Under the pieces are notes generated by a model. It made no database searches, was not told the DNA's origin, and saw nothing but the letters and a program-made list of their open reading frames with translations. The translations under genes were made by a program, and so were the position numbers. This document shows, in pieces, positions 4,871-5,894 of a stretch of 5,894 nt of DNA; the stretch's first letter is position 1; the number at the start of each line of letters is the position of its first letter. This DNA is from CAYJOG01 sp964371695 [NCBI: uncultured bacterium]. GTDB lineage: Bacteria; CAYJOG01. The DNA lies in assembly GCA_964371695.1 (NCBI GenBank), contig CAYJOG010000197.1, positions 1 to 5,894 on the forward strand. The letters are read 5' to 3'.

Positions 4871-5894
4871 ATGCAGGCCAACCTGGAAGACCTGCTTTCT
4901 CGGCTGAAATCCGAGGATGCCAACGTCCGTTTTTCGGCTGTCAGCGAAACGGCGCTTTTGGGAAAAAACGTGGGCCAGCAGGCCGTGGGGCCGCTTCGGG
5001 AGCTACTGCGGGACTCTGACCGCGATGTCAAGGCCGCCGCCGCCGGTGCGCTGGGGCTGCTGGAAACCCTGGCAGAAGAAGCCCTGCCCGAACTCATCAG
5101 CGCCACGAAAGCCCCCGAAGAAGAAGTCCGCGTCGCCGCCGTGGGCGCCCTGCGCCGCGTGTGCCCCGATGGCGACCGTGTGTTGGGGGCGTTGGGCACG
5201 GCGCTGCGGGATTCCAGCGCCTTGGTGCGACAATCCGCCGCCCAGGGCTTGGGCTGGCTGGGGCCACGGGCGGTGCTGGCGGTGCCCGCGCTGATCAAAC
5301 GGGCCGACGAACCCGATCCGGCGGTGCGCCGGTCGGTGATCTGGGCGCTGGGCAAGGTGGGGCCCCTTGGGTTTGAGGCCGCGCCCGCCCTCATCAAGGC
5401 GCTTGCGGACAGTCAAAAAGATGTGCGGCTGTTTGCTGCCGCTGGTCTGGGGCGCATTGGCCCCGACGCACGGGCGGCCCAGCCCGAACTGGTGAAGATG
5501 CTGTCAGACCCCGATGGGGACGTGTCCAAGGCCGCCGTGTGGGCCTTGGGGCGCACCGGCCCGCCAGAGCCGGGTGTGGTGGCGTCTCTGGCTGCCCTGC
5601 TGGATGAAACCGACGGGGCCATGGCCACGCTGGTGGCGGGCACGCTGGCCCTTTTTGGCAGCGATGCCAAAGAGGCCCTCACGGCCCTGCTGCACCGCTC
5701 CCGCGACCCCGACGACACGGTGGTGCGGGCCATTGCGCTGGCGGTGGAGGCCATCGAGCCCGGCGCGGCGGTGCGTCACGCCCTGCCGCTGCCCAGCGCC
5801 GACGCCCCCGCCCCCGACCCCCGCCTGCGCGCCGGCAGTGCCGATGGCCACCGTCAGAAAACCGTGCTGCTGGCCGATGACGCGGTGTTTGTGG
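4871..5894 (+). CDS. HEAT-repeat protein with C-terminal receiver domain (partial)
   Basis: Open to the window end: 341 residues visible, C-terminus missing. Residues 1 to about 296 are some nine HEAT-like repeats of roughly 30-35 residues. The recurring pattern is a helix with AxPxL, then D-x-x-VR-x-x-A-x-x-ALG-x-LG; examples are VRQSAAQGLGWLG at 119-131, VRRSVIWALGKVG at 152-164 and VRLFAAAGLGRIG at 185-197. Such arrays form alpha-solenoids for protein binding. A Pro/Ala-rich linker (297-329) leads to KTVLLADDAVFV at 330-341. This looks like beta-1 of a CheY-like receiver, with D336-D337 as the acidic metal-binding pair and the usual hydrophobic run before it. The phospho-acceptor aspartate would lie beyond the window. 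The ATG at 4871 is the first possible start in frame and begins right at the first repeat. Cytoplasmic: no signal peptide or membrane segment. The HEAT part is certain; the receiver rests on 12 residues. Confidence 0.88.
   Translation, partial: MQANLEDLLSRLKSEDANVRFSAVSETALLGKNVGQQAVGPLRELLRDSDRDVKAAAAGALGLLETLAEEALPELISATKAPEEEVRVAAVGALRRVCPDGDRVLGALGTALRDSSALVRQSAAQGLGWLGPRAVLAVPALIKRADEPDPAVRRSVIWALGKVGPLGFEAAPALIKALADSQKDVRLFAAAGLGRIGPDARAAQPELVKMLSDPDGDVSKAAVWALGRTGPPEPGVVASLAALLDETDGAMATLVAGTLALFGSDAKEALTALLHRSRDPDDTVVRAIALAVEAIEPGAAVRHALPLPSADAPAPDPRLRAGSADGHRQKTVLLADDAVFV

Noticed and set aside
4846-5851. Several minus-strand open frames opposite the HEAT gene
   Set aside because: They are Ser/Arg/Gly-rich shadows of the periodic HEAT codons. 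The plus-strand frame is open for 341 codons and shows regular HEAT repeats.

Overview
The window is GC-rich chromosomal DNA with strong G/C preference at third codon positions. It encodes a TonB-dependent outer-membrane receptor, so the organism is a Gram-negative bacterium. A proteobacterium is the most natural reading: short REP-like hairpins, including one that fits the neisserial dRS3 pattern, lie between the genes. I cannot resolve the genus.

Layout, left to right. Positions 1-226 hold dispersed-repeat material and a clear Rho-independent terminator for the gene on its right. Positions 227-2848 (minus strand) encode an 873-residue FecA-like TonB-dependent receptor with a signal peptide and an unusual lysine-rich stretch before its TonB box. 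Positions 2849-3356 are a 508-base non-coding interval. It carries the receptor's Shine-Dalgarno site, a candidate promoter and operator, a candidate terminator for the genes upstream, and several stacked hairpin repeats. Positions 3357-3803 (minus) are dtd, D-aminoacyl-tRNA deacylase. Positions 3905-4777 (minus) are metF, 5,10-methylenetetrahydrofolate reductase. A 93-base divergent intergenic region follows. From 4871 to the window end (plus) runs a HEAT-repeat protein that enters what looks like a CheY-like receiver domain in its last 12 visible residues.

How the genes fit together. metF (one-carbon and methionine metabolism) and dtd (translation quality control) lie on one strand, 101 bases apart, and may share a transcript, but they have no obvious pathway link. 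The receptor appears to be a separate unit with its own promoter and terminator. No TonB, ABC-transporter, sigma-factor or anti-sigma partner is visible, so its substrate is open; iron chelates are the family default. The HEAT/receiver gene is divergent from metF and probably belongs to a signalling locus continuing to the right.

No CRISPR array, tRNA, rRNA, transposase or phage gene is visible. The core genes are ordinary. The most unusual points are the HEAT-receiver fusion, the lysine-rich and hairpin-studded N-terminus of the receptor, and the nested or inverted repeats around the receptor gene. I do not see convincing evidence for a wholly new system.
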